A DNA stretch of 64,000 nucleotides, taken from positions 29,158 to 93,157 of the forward strand of contig JBAJFG010000431.1 in assembly GCA_037903475.1 (NCBI GenBank). Reading direction: 5' to 3'. This stretch comes from Ancylostoma caninum. Its lineage: Eukaryota > Nematoda > Chromadorea > Rhabditida > Ancylostomatidae. Positions 54,851 through 64,000 of this stretch are shown here, one piece after another. The first letter of the stretch is position 1; every line of letters begins with the position of its first letter. The notes under the pieces are model-generated. The model was not told the DNA's origin. It made no database searches and saw nothing but the letters and a program-made list of their open reading frames with translations. A program made the translations under genes and the position numbers.

Positions 54851-57504
54851 CTCTCGGCCAGGACGTCACTACCAATCACACAACCGGATTTGACAATACT
54901 GCTTCAGTTACGAAGAGACACAGACGACCATAGTCTAAGGCATTTTCTTTGCAGTTTCTAAATCGAATTAGGTACAGGGCGTCATCACAAAAGCGGTCAG
55001 AAGTTGAGACCTTTTCCGTAAATTTATGTCAGAACATGACGTACCGCAATGTGTTCTTAAAAGGACAGCGTTCAAAACGAGTTAATGAGAGGAGTTATAC
55101 TGACTTTATTTACGGGATGCGTCATAGATATTGACGCACCTGTTAATACTCAGAAAAATACTAAGTGGTGATTATCAAAAACTGAAGTCGTGTCTTAGCG
55201 AATGCAGCAGAAATCCACTCTTGCTTGCAGTGAGCTCCTTTGCTGTGAAAGAGGCTACATGGACGCCAGAGCAGAGTAATATTGATGTACACGTCGAACT
55301 TTGTTCCACGTCATAAAGAGGAATCTGATAGTATTCAGGGGTCTCTGGCTTCCTTGTGGCCCAAATGTGAACCTGCTGAGTTACCCTTTATGGGCTTCCT
55401 GGAAAATGACAGCTGCGCTAACACTTTCACGAATGCCAAAATTTTAGAGGCATCCCTGTCCAAAACATGGAACAAAATCGACTGAATTGCCACTTGAATG
55501 GCCCCCAACAAGCCATTCGACGTTCTCGTAACCGCTTCTCTGAGGAAGGAGCCTATTAAAATGCATTTTTTTCTGGTCGCCATGCCGAGGTCACTACTAA
55601 GTGTATGCATATATACAGGGAACTCCAAATGGCCGTTCTCAATGGGCGGAACCGCGGCGCGGCTCTCTTGGCCAAAGAGAGGTCCTGCCCGAACAACTCG
55701 GCCCATGTAGAGGCGGCCACTGCTATGCGGTGCAAATGGATCCATCTTGAAAGCGGTCGAAGAATCATTAGAATGGTGAAAGCACTTCTGCTATTGTCCT
55801 TTGGTTCTCTGATCACTTTCGATGACTTGTGGCACGAACACAAGTCTTAGGGTACAGCTTCTCAAGCACAACTAGTATTAGTTGTGTGAAGCGCCCTGCG
55901 CAGGTCATATTATACAGCACGAAAGAAACAACTCGTACAGTGACTTCCTTAACCATAATTCCTTGTTTAAAGGTGATGAACAGCAGAAAAGGTAGAGAAA
56001 CTAAACTCCAGTGGTGACCTCACGGTGATAATAATGGCCCAGCGTATCGCACTATCCTTTTCTGGCTCAGACGCACAAAAGTAGGGACTAATTCAAACTA
56101 ATAGCTCGCGCAAGGAATATCTTTATGCAATTCTGGTGGACGAGTCTTCCGCTTACGATAAGGCACGAGGAGATTCCTTGCTGACAGCTAGCGGTCAACT
56201 AGGGCCTCCTGACAATTGACAGTCGCGTGTTTGCTGCAGCGGACAGCGGCCACGCCCATCGCCCCGCCCACATGCCGAGCCCATATGCAGAGTTTGACGG
56301 AGAAGCGGAAGTCGAGAAATTGAGGAGTGACTTCCAAGAAAGTTCAAATAGAGCCGCAATTCAAATTTTAGAAAAGATCGGCGGTTTTAAGAAATTAAAC
56401 ATCGAGCCAGGGCTTATTTAACATGCTGATCATGGATTTAATATCAATTTTGTATCAAAGTGCCATTTCTGAAGTGTTTCAAACCTTTACAGTACATATC
56501 ACGTTTTCAGAATCTGCTGAATCTTTGTAAATTGGAGTCATTCGACGTTCTTATCTCGAATTCGGTGCCTGTTTTGTATCGTGATGTCCTTTTTTAACAA
56601 GTAATGCACAGATTGCGTAGCTTGAATAAATCCAGAACTTCAAAAGCTCATCACTACATAGGATGCTTTGTAGGATTTTTCTTGAATCTCCTGTTCTCCA
56701 TTTCTATTTGCATTTCCTCCAACGCAATCGATCATGAATCCATCGCCAGATGAGGTGTAAGAAAGGCCCCGCAGTTACGTGCTGTGCCTGCAGGCGTACC
56801 TCAAGGATACAATGCCCCCAGATCGCCACTCTCTTCCTGTTTTGTTAGCAATGATTTTCTGAAACTAAGAATGCAACAGTGAAATAGACTGTGGACTGTG
56901 TGCGAAAAATGTGGAATGAACTGGTATTTAGTAGATAGGGAGCGAAGAATCGTTGAAAAAAAAGTGTATTTGTGTGCGTCGGGATCTTTCTGAAAAGGTC
57001 TTTGCAGAAGAAAGAGCTCAACACTTTTTTATAAGCAAACTTTGTCATTCAGACGATTCGTTTTTATTTTCGAAATTTCAACTTTGCCTTATGGATATAA
57101 ATCCAGTGGTTTTAGAAAAGAAATCACACCCATCCTGCTTCTCAATTGTTGGAAAAGATCATCACGATACAAAACGTATTTCAGATAAAAACGTCAAATA
57201 ACCTTAGTTTACAATGTTTCAGAAAATTCTTTAAAAAAGTATACGCTTGGAACACTTCAAAAATGGCATTTTGATAGAGAATAGGTCTTAGCTCCATAAT
57301 CAGCATGTCAAATAACCCCTAGGTGAAGATTATACTTCGTCAAATCTGCGGTTTTTCTCAAATTTAAATCACAATTTTATCTAAATCTTATTTAAACTGC
57401 AGCTTTGAAAACTCTCAAACAATTTTGTATAGTTTATGTGCCTATTTATGTAGTTTGCGCATACTATAGTTTTATCATCGCATTGTACTATCTTTTTATC
57501 ACCT
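54851..57504. other. Intergenic stretch
   Basis: No recognised gene. Short open frames at 55335-55850 overlap on both strands and look like decayed repeat. An open frame at 56227-56421 is listed separately. The last 600 bp is AT-rich and leads into the RTE insertion site. Confidence 0.45.
56227..56421 (+). CDS. Small open frame, hypothetical
   Basis: 64 codons with a polar, charged composition (EFDGEAEVEKLRSDFQESSN, then AIQILEKIGGFKKLN). A CTGCAG acceptor-like site lies just inside its start, so it might be a terminal exon. No family recognised; chance is a fair alternative. Confidence 0.2.
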   Translation: MFAAADSGHAHRPAHMPSPYAEFDGEAEVEKLRSDFQESSNRAAIQILEKIGGFKKLNIEPGLI

Positions 57505-57515
57505 AAATATCATTT

Positions 57516-60500
57516 TTATTCCACGGATCTCCCTCATACGAGGGATCCCAGCCGGTTAGTCGCGAGGCTACGTGGCGCGTCCCCAGGTGGCGGATAGGGG
57601 GCTAATCGCGGACCAAACGCGACCTTGTGCCTGCCCTGAGACGCGGGTGGATTCAGGGGATGGACTCCCTGTTTCTGCAGTGTCGGAACGATCTATACCT
57701 TCTGTCAGCGCGTGGGCATGTTCATGCATGCGTGCATGGGTGTGACTGCGTGTCTGCAGATTGTATCCTGCACATCTATCCGACCAAAAGCCCTGCATTC
57801 AAGTGACTGGGAGGTACAAGGGAGGCGGTTCGGAGTCGCCTCCAACAAATAAGCTCCATCGTCCACTCCCGGGAAGCCCGGCTAACTTCCCGGTGAAATC
57901 ACACTCCAGCCTCCCACGGGGGAATCGAGCCCAGCAAGCTATCTCCTGTGGGCTTAAAATTCTTCAAGCTCGACACAGCAATAATAGAGAGTGTTCCCCT
58001 GATCTCGGAAGAGTCACTGGTACGGCAGCGCCAGTGAGGACGAGGTCCGAGGGGTTATCTAGGCTGCCTAAAACCAGAAGGACTATGATGACGGTCTGTA
58101 CCTTCAACGCACGCACGCTTGCATCGGAAGCTTCCATCGAGGATTTGATGATGCAAGCCAGGAAGATCAGGTACGACGTCATCGGACTGACCGAGACGAG
58201 GAGACACCGACCACTGAATGCCACCTTCGACACTGGAGAAGAGCTGTTCCTTGGAACCTGCGACAGTAGAGGAGTTGGTGGAGTCGGTGTCCTCGTCAAC
58301 ACGAACTTGGTCATGAACATCGACTCATTCGAACAGCTAACAACCCGAATCGGACGTTTGCGGTTGAGAAGATGTGGATCAATACCGGCCTTGACAATCT
58401 TCGTCGCCTACGCTCCAACATCCAGCTACGACGAAGAGGATATTGAGGCCTTCTATATGGACTTGGAGAAGTTCTACAGGGAAGACCACACATTCTACAA
58501 GATCATCGTTGGCGATTTCAACGCCAAGATTGGTCCTAGGAGAACGCCTGAGGAACTTCACATCGGTACCCACGGCCTGCAGTGGAACGAACAGGGAGAG
58601 AGGCTGTCTGAGTTCATCATGACGACAAAGACCATCCATGGTAACTCTCAATTTCAGAAGCCAACCTCCCTACGCTGGACGTGGGAGTCACCCGGTGGAG
58701 AGTACCATAATGAAATTGACCACATCATCGTCAATCGAAGGTTCTGCCTGACCGACGTCGGTGTTGTACCAAAGTTCTACACCGGATCCGACCATCGCCT
58801 CCTTCGTGCAAGATTCTTCTTTTCACGCAAAGGAGAGAAAGCCGTGAAGTTTAAGAGAAGGAGTCCCAAACCCGTCATCAATTGGGATCTTTTCACTACG
58901 CTAGCCGGCTTTTGGGAAGATGCGGTTGTCGACAACATCGACGAAGAGTACGATCGGCTTGTACAGCATCTCCGCGACAGCGCAAAGAGTGCTGAGGGTT
59001 TGAGAGTCACCAAGAGACGATTGTCTTACGAGACCCTCGAGCTCATACGCCAGCGTGGAGCCGCGAGAGCCGCAGGCAACTACCAGCTAACGTCCGAGCT
59101 CGCAAAACGGTGCAGAGAAGCGATAAAAGAAGACCTCAAGGAGAGACGAGCAGCAGTGTTGGCTGAAGCCGCAGAGGCAGGGAAAAGCATTCGCTGCGCC
59201 CGCCGAGACTTCGCCAATCGCAAGACCAAGATGTCCGCCCTCCGGCGCCCGGACGGAACAATTTCTTCATCAAGACGGGTAATGGAGAAGGTCATCTACG
59301 ACTTCTACTCGGATCTCTTCGATAGCCACGTCCACCTCCCTCAATGTCACCTTAGGGAGGACGGGTATGTTGTCCCATCGGTTCTCCCTTCCGAAATCCG
59401 ACATGCCATCAAGTCGGTGAAGAATCGTACAGCACCGGGCCCCGACAGGATTCGACCGGAACATCTGAAGAACCTACCGCCAATTCTCATTACCACCTTG
59501 GCTAGGCTTTTCACGCGGTACCTGTCGGAGTGCAAGGTACCTAACCAGTGGAAGACCAGCAGGACCGTGTTGCTGTACAAGAAGGGAGACCCGCAGGATA
59601 TTGGCAATTATCGCCCCATCTGCCTACTGTCCGTCGTCTACAAGCTTTTCACGCGAGTGATCCTCAATAGGATCGAAAGGACGCTAGACGAGGGACAGCC
59701 GTGCGAGCAAGCAGGGTTTCGAAAAGGATTCAGTACGATCGACCACATACACACCGTCACTAGACTCATCGAAGTATCGCGAGAGTATAAGATGCCCCTC
59801 TGTCTCACGTTCATCGATTTGAAGAAAGCCTTCGACTCTGTTGAGACGGAAGCGGTGTTGGAAGCCCTGGGCAACCAGGGCATACCTACTCAATACATCA
59901 AGGTATTTCGTGAGCTCTACAGCAACTTCACGACCAGGATTTCTCCATTCTACGACGACATCATCATCGACGTCAAGAGAGGGGTTCGGCAAGGCGATAC
60001 CGTGTCGCCAAAACTATTCAGCGCCACTCTTGAAGACGTCATGCGGAAACTGGAATGGGATAGCATGGGAGTGCAAGTTGATGGCCGGCGACTTAGTCAT
60101 CTTCGCTTCGCTGACGACATCGTTCTTATAACACCATCCATCAGCGAAGCGGAACAGATGCTGGCCGACTTCGAGGACGCGTGTGGAAAGGTTGGTCTCC
60201 AGCTGATTCTGACGAAGACGATGTTCATGAGGAACGGATGGGTCCCGGATGCCCCATTCTCGCTCAACGGAACGACCATATCCGAATGCTCCAGCTACGT
60301 ATACCTAGGTCGGGAAGTCAATATGATGAACGACCTCGCTCCAGAGCTGGGCAGGAGGAAACGAGCGGCTTGGGGAGCTTACAAGAGCATCGAGGACGTA
60401 GTGAAGAAGACGAAGAACACCAGGCTCCGTGCCCACCTCTTCAACACAACCGTTCTCCCTGCTTTGACCTACGCCTCAGAAACCTGGGCGTTGCGCAAGC

Positions 60501-60939
60501 AGGATGAGAATGCGGTTAGCGTCGTCGAACGCTCCATCGAGAGGGTGATGCTAGGAATAACCCGCCTCACGCAAGTGAGGGCTGGAATACGGAGCTCCAC
60601 CCTCCGTCAACAATCGAAGATCAGGGACGCTGCCGCTTACGCCAAGTTGAGTAAGGTTAGGTGGGCCGGGCACGTGATGCGTTTTAACGACAACCGTTGG
60701 ACAAGAGCCGTCAGCGACTGGACTCCACGGGACGTTAAGCGCACGACAGGAAGACCACCGACCCGATGGTCAGACTTCTTCACGAAGTCCTTCAAGGATA
60801 GATACGATGCTCTCCGTGTCCCTCGAACGGACAGAATCCACTGGACAACTCTGGCTCGCGAGATGGACAAATGGAAGGATTGCTGGCGCCCGCTCGGTAT
60901 ACCCGAAGATCAACGGGAGTCAAGGTGATCAAGGTGATC
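57516..60939 (+). mobile_element. Apparently full-length RTE-type LINE with target duplication
   Basis: AAATATCATTT occurs just before (57505-57515) and just after (60940-60950), an exact 11-bp duplication. Between them lie a 245-bp leader, one long frame and a very short 3' end of GTCAAGGTGATCAAGGTGAT type, the short tandem 3' repeat typical of RTE elements instead of poly(A). About 3.42 kb, the usual RTE size. An uninterrupted frame and intact duplication point to a recent insertion. Confidence 0.88.
57761..60928 (+). CDS. RTE-type endonuclease / reverse transcriptase polyprotein
   Basis: 1055 codons without a stop. From about residue 109 (MMTVCTFNARTL, the likely functional start) comes the apurinic-like endonuclease: GLTETRRH, then VGDFNAKIG (about 250), EIDHIIVN, and GSDHRLL (about 343). 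A basic linker follows, then the reverse transcriptase: NRTAPGPDRIRPEHL, NYRPICLLSVVYKLFTRVIL, EQAGFRKGFSTIDHI, FIDLKKAFDSV (first catalytic Asp), RGVRQGDTVSPKLF, and RFADDIVLI (catalytic FADD, about 782-786). The C-terminal region has the WALRKQDE and VRWAGHVMR words common to RTE/BovB proteins. No RNase H. All catalytic residues I can check are present. The protein would nick target DNA and copy its own RNA at the site. Confidence 0.92.
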   Translation: MYPAHLSDQKPCIQVTGRYKGGGSESPPTNKLHRPLPGSPANFPVKSHSSLPRGNRAQQAISCGLKILQARHSNNRECSPDLGRVTGTAAPVRTRSEGLSRLPKTRRTMMTVCTFNARTLASEASIEDLMMQARKIRYDVIGLTETRRHRPLNATFDTGEELFLGTCDSRGVGGVGVLVNTNLVMNIDSFEQLTTRIGRLRLRRCGSIPALTIFVAYAPTSSYDEEDIEAFYMDLEKFYREDHTFYKIIVGDFNAKIGPRRTPEELHIGTHGLQWNEQGERLSEFIMTTKTIHGNSQFQKPTSLRWTWESPGGEYHNEIDHIIVNRRFCLTDVGVVPKFYTGSDHRLLRARFFFSRKGEKAVKFKRRSPKPVINWDLFTTLAGFWEDAVVDNIDEEYDRLVQHLRDSAKSAEGLRVTKRRLSYETLELIRQRGAARAAGNYQLTSELAKRCREAIKEDLKERRAAVLAEAAEAGKSIRCARRDFANRKTKMSALRRPDGTISSSRRVMEKVIYDFYSDLFDSHVHLPQCHLREDGYVVPSVLPSEIRHAIKSVKNRTAPGPDRIRPEHLKNLPPILITTLARLFTRYLSECKVPNQWKTSRTVLLYKKGDPQDIGNYRPICLLSVVYKLFTRVILNRIERTLDEGQPCEQAGFRKGFSTIDHIHTVTRLIEVSREYKMPLCLTFIDLKKAFDSVETEAVLEALGNQGIPTQYIKVFRELYSNFTTRISPFYDDIIIDVKRGVRQGDTVSPKLFSATLEDVMRKLEWDSMGVQVDGRRLSHLRFADDIVLITPSISEAEQMLADFEDACGKVGLQLILTKTMFMRNGWVPDAPFSLNGTTISECSSYVYLGREVNMMNDLAPELGRRKRAAWGAYKSIEDVVKKTKNTRLRAHLFNTTVLPALTYASETWALRKQDENAVSVVERSIERVMLGITRLTQVRAGIRSSTLRQQSKIRDAAAYAKLSKVRWAGHVMRFNDNRWTRAVSDWTPRDVKRTTGRPPTRWSDFFTKSFKDRYDALRVPRTDRIHWTTLAREMDKWKDCWRPLGIPEDQRESR

Positions 60940-60950
60940 AAATATCATTT

Positions 60951-62387
60951 AATTTCGCTAGTACCATTCACTCCAATGATTCCCTCTTCCCAAATTTTTA
61001 TCTCAATCATTGCTATAACTTCATGCCGAAGAGAGCACAGACAGTAGCAGGGTGGTGAGAGAGAAGAGAATGTAGAACGAAAGAGCTGTGGGCGTGCCCG
61101 TTGACGGCAAGGGAGCGTATCCCTCCAAGATATGTATCGCACGGGAGCCTCTTTATCCTCCGCCAACTTCCTTGTACATCATCATTTGTACTCTTCTTAC
61201 AGAAATGCATCTTCTAAATGACCCTATCAATGCGACCCTCAGTTCATAAGAAATAACAGTTCTTCTTGCGAAATGGCTAACGAAGAAACAACAAAGAATG
61301 AAGGCTTGCAGAGGGACGGCAAAAACTCCATTGATTTCCTTGAAAATGTTTTCGATGTGTTACAGTAGAGGTAAAATACAACGTAAATTCGTGACCATGT
61401 ATTGGTTCTGGTTACAATTCCAAAACCCACAATAAATGTTTGCTTCGAGAAATGGCAACGTTAACAAATTAGTACCGCTCTCGCTACGCAAGCGTACATT
61501 TCGAAAACCAGCTCAACCCAAGGGTTTCGCGATCCTTGCTCATCCACGCTTATTTATTAAAATATTGGAAGAATGCTGAACGCCAAATTTAGAAAATCGT
61601 GGAAAGAGAGATCCTCATCCACCAGAAAATTTAAAAAGAACATCAGCTCAAAAGAAAAATCCAACACCAAACTACTAAAAACAAAACGAGATCGATCGTT
61701 CTTTTCCAGTCAGCAAGAGGTAATATGAAAATTTATTAGTTCTACGTATGCCTCATACAGCACGGTTGAGATTTAACAAAAACATACAACAAAATCAAGC
61801 AAAAAACTACTGCTAGAGATGGTAAAGATTGAAGATGAGTATTCACTTGAGCGAATCTAGGAATGCTTCGCAACAACGAACACACTGGTGATATACCTGA
61901 AAAAAGAAGATTCTTTAACAACGATACAGTGGTATTCGTTAATGGAACAGTAATGAAATACTCCACGAAGAAACTTTTCAAAAGACTACCACAATAAACA
62001 CAAAGCAGTTCGTTCCGGGTTTTCACACTTCTTTTTACTAATAACTGACTATACGACCACCTAATGGCTAGTGCGGAAAGTTAGACAGCCGATCATATGA
62101 TACGCCATATCACTAACAACATGCGTATGGACAACAGTAATTTTCTTTGAGTTTCGTTGGCTCAAAGGCAGCACTCAGGTAAATGATGAAGATTTCGCCA
62201 TACCTCGTTGTTTCAAGGGACGTAAAACTCACATCGGCACTATTCGGCTAGTTCTCCCCAAAACTAAAAGTTTTTTCTTTGCCCAAATATCACCTATAGA
62301 GGTTAATTGAGATGCTGAACACGAACATCGTATCCGTTTTGTACAATAACCCCATTTTTGTGGGAAACGGTAGTATACGGTATGAAA
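60951..62387. other. Intergenic stretch
   Basis: AT-rich, with no supportable exon, RNA or TIR pair. Confidence 0.45.
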
Positions 62388-63633
62388 TCCTACTATATTA
62401 AAAGATTTGGTCGCTAATTCCCGAGAACGCGTCTGTTACTGCGCGTCGACTCTTAGCGCATTGTCGATACGCAGTGTTGTGACGAGTCTTTTAAAAAAGG
62501 GGCCTCTGGCCTAAATTGCCACATTGTGCGCTTTTTTCGTCCTAGATCTTCATCTTCCTTGTTATAGGGTGGAACTTCCCTAAGGGCCGGCGTAGGTTTT
62601 AGGCTACTTTGCACTTGGGATTATCGATTCGTTTATCGATTGTATCGATTTTATTGATTTTTCGCTAATTTTGCCCCGAGCGCGGCGAAGACATGTCTAC
62701 TGGGGTATGTCAACACGCTGAACACGAATATGACAACCGTTTCGTACGGCAATATCGATTTATCGATTTTATTGATTTTTCGCTAATTTTGCTCCGGGCG
62801 CGGTGAAGACATCGCTGCTGGAGTATGTCAATACGCTGAACACGAATATGACAACCGTTTCGTACGGCAATATCGATTTATCGATTTTATTGATTTTTCG
62901 CTAATTTTGCCCCGGGCGCGGTGAAGACATGTCTACTGGGGTATGTCAATACGCTGAACACGAATATGATAACCGTTTCGTACGGCGCTATCGATTCTAT
63001 TGATTTTCGCTAATTTTGCTCCGGGCGCGGTGAAGACATCGCTGCTGGAGTATGTCAATACGCTGAACACGAATATGACAACCGTTTCGTACGGCACTAT
63101 CGATTTATCGATTTTATTGATTTTTCGCTAATTTTGCCCCGGGCGCGGTGAAGACATGTCTGCTGGGGTATGTCAATACGCTGAACACGAATATGACAAC
63201 CGTTTCGTACGGCACTATCGATTTATCGATTTTATTGATTTTTCGCTAATTTTGCCCCGGGCGCGGTGAAGACATCGCTGCTGGGGTATGTCAATACAAT
63301 GAACACGAATATGACAACCGTTTCGTACGGCACTATCGATTTATCGATTTTATTGATTTTTTGGTATTAATGCTCACAGGTCAATGAAACCGTGTCTTCT
63401 GGGATTTTTCGAAACTTTCAGCGTAAATATGGGAAGCATTTTAGAAGAATTTACCAGCCAAACAACTTTACCTTACTTTTGAGGGAAGGGGACGGAATGA
63501 AGAAGTGTCATTTAGGCTGATCACTAAGTGATGAATATCTCGATAGGTTTCTTTTGGCTCAACAAATGTTGGCATCAGATTCAAATAGCCGGGAGAAACA
63601 GAGGACCCGAGCAAAGCCGGGTACACCGTCCAG
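62388..63633 (+). mobile_element. Non-autonomous Helitron-like element
   Basis: 5' end TCCTACTATATTAAAAGATT after an A, the TC plus TACTATATTAAA start common to Helitrons. 3' end ACCCGAGCAAAGCCGGGT (hairpin, 63605-63622) followed 7 bases later by TCCAG then T, a variant of the usual CTAG|T end. No TIRs and no target duplication, as expected. It has no Rep/helicase frame and is mostly a tandem array. The 3' CTAG deviates, so the boundary is approximate. Confidence 0.65.
62640..63360 (+). repeat. 118-bp tandem repeat, six units, two alternating types
   Basis: The anchor CGCTAATTTTGC occurs at 62663, 62781, 62899, 63008, 63126 and 63244: spacing 118, 118, 109, 118, 118. Units alternate between ACATGTCTACTGGGG (units 1, 3 and, as TGTCTGCTGGGG, 5) and ACATCGCTGCTGG (units 2, 4, 6). 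Each also has a TATCGATTTATCGATTTTAT segment and CACGAATATGACAACCGTTT. Confidence 0.9.
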
Positions 63634-64000
63634 TAATAAATATTCAAAAAATAATGATGAAACTAAACAACTGGATTTAAAGAATCAAACAGATATGATT
63701 TTTTAAATTCAGCAAGCCATTCTCAGGGGGGAGGAGGCTTCCTGCAAATCCTATTTGGAGCCCAATAATCCTAATAATGTCGATTAACGTTTCACCAAAA
63801 TCCTAGCACATGGTTTTGTTTCCTGTCATGGTTTTGAAACGAAGTGGTAGCGTTTCCTGTCATGGTTTTGAAACGAAGTGGTGGTAAACATGCGCCGGTC
63901 TCAGGTAAAGAGACACACGGGTCCATTGGTCGGAATTTTCCTGTGGGTTCAGCTAGCTGGGCCAGTGGTAAAGTAGCGCTGGTCCCATCTAAGGTGCACA
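63634..64000. other. Window end, short duplication and SINE-like start
   Basis: A 31-bp direct repeat, GTTTCCTGTCATGGTTTTGA then AACGAAGTGGT, occurs at 63818 and 63852. The last 60 bases include GGGCCAGTGGTAAAGTAGCG, similar to a tRNA-type A box, so a tRNA-derived SINE may run off the end. Too short to confirm. Confidence 0.4.

Noticed and set aside
57964..60870. Many secondary frames inside the RTE element
   Set aside because: Shadows of the 1055-codon frame.
62640..63360. CRISPR array
   Set aside because: Repeats are 118 bp, contiguous and without unique spacers, in a eukaryotic Helitron-like context.

Overview
This window is nuclear DNA from a multicellular eukaryote, most likely a clade V (strongylid, hookworm-like) nematode. 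Reasons: short exons split by many introns, splice acceptors of the TTTCAG type, several mariner/Tc-type transposons and a 3.4 kb RTE-type retrotransposon, and a TGF-beta-type receptor ectodomain of nematode style. The species call is inference. I saw nothing prokaryotic and no CRISPR array.

Three spliced genes can be rebuilt from matching splice sites and reading phases. (1) The first four exons (2008-9588, + strand) of a transmembrane receptor with an activin/TGF-beta receptor-type ectodomain; no kinase exons were found. (2) A 24-exon gene on the - strand (50478 to 9664) that joins into an uninterrupted 907-codon frame plus stop. It encodes a secreted protein built from about six tandem modules, at least four of them lipocalin-like. 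(3) PTRHD1, a four-exon gene on the - strand (53166 to 51351) encoding a 118-residue peptidyl-tRNA hydrolase-like protein. Genes 1 and 2 converge: the last receptor exon I can find stops 75 bases short of the lipocalin gene's stop codon, so the rest of the receptor, if present, must lie inside or beyond the antisense gene.

Most of the remaining sequence is mobile DNA, much of it inside the lipocalin gene's introns. It includes a mariner split by a truncated reverse-transcriptase element (34658-36897), two decayed mariners (43675-44555, 54107-54850), several TIR elements, two copies of a hAT-like element with CGTAAAT-rich ends (25287-26379, 41123-42183), an element with TTCGAATA-rich ends (13995-15230), three TTAA-flanked elements (46614-47445, 49328-49763), a palindromic pair of tRNA-derived SINEs (28320-29190), and a CR1-like LINE remnant (47740-49280) broken by a (TA)n tract and a MITE.

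The right end holds an apparently intact RTE retrotransposon with an 11-bp target duplication (57516-60939), then a Helitron-like element (62388-63633) carrying a 118-bp tandem repeat whose monomers alternate between two sequence types.

Gene models were built by eye. Exon joins are supported by phase agreement, but no expression data or searches were available.
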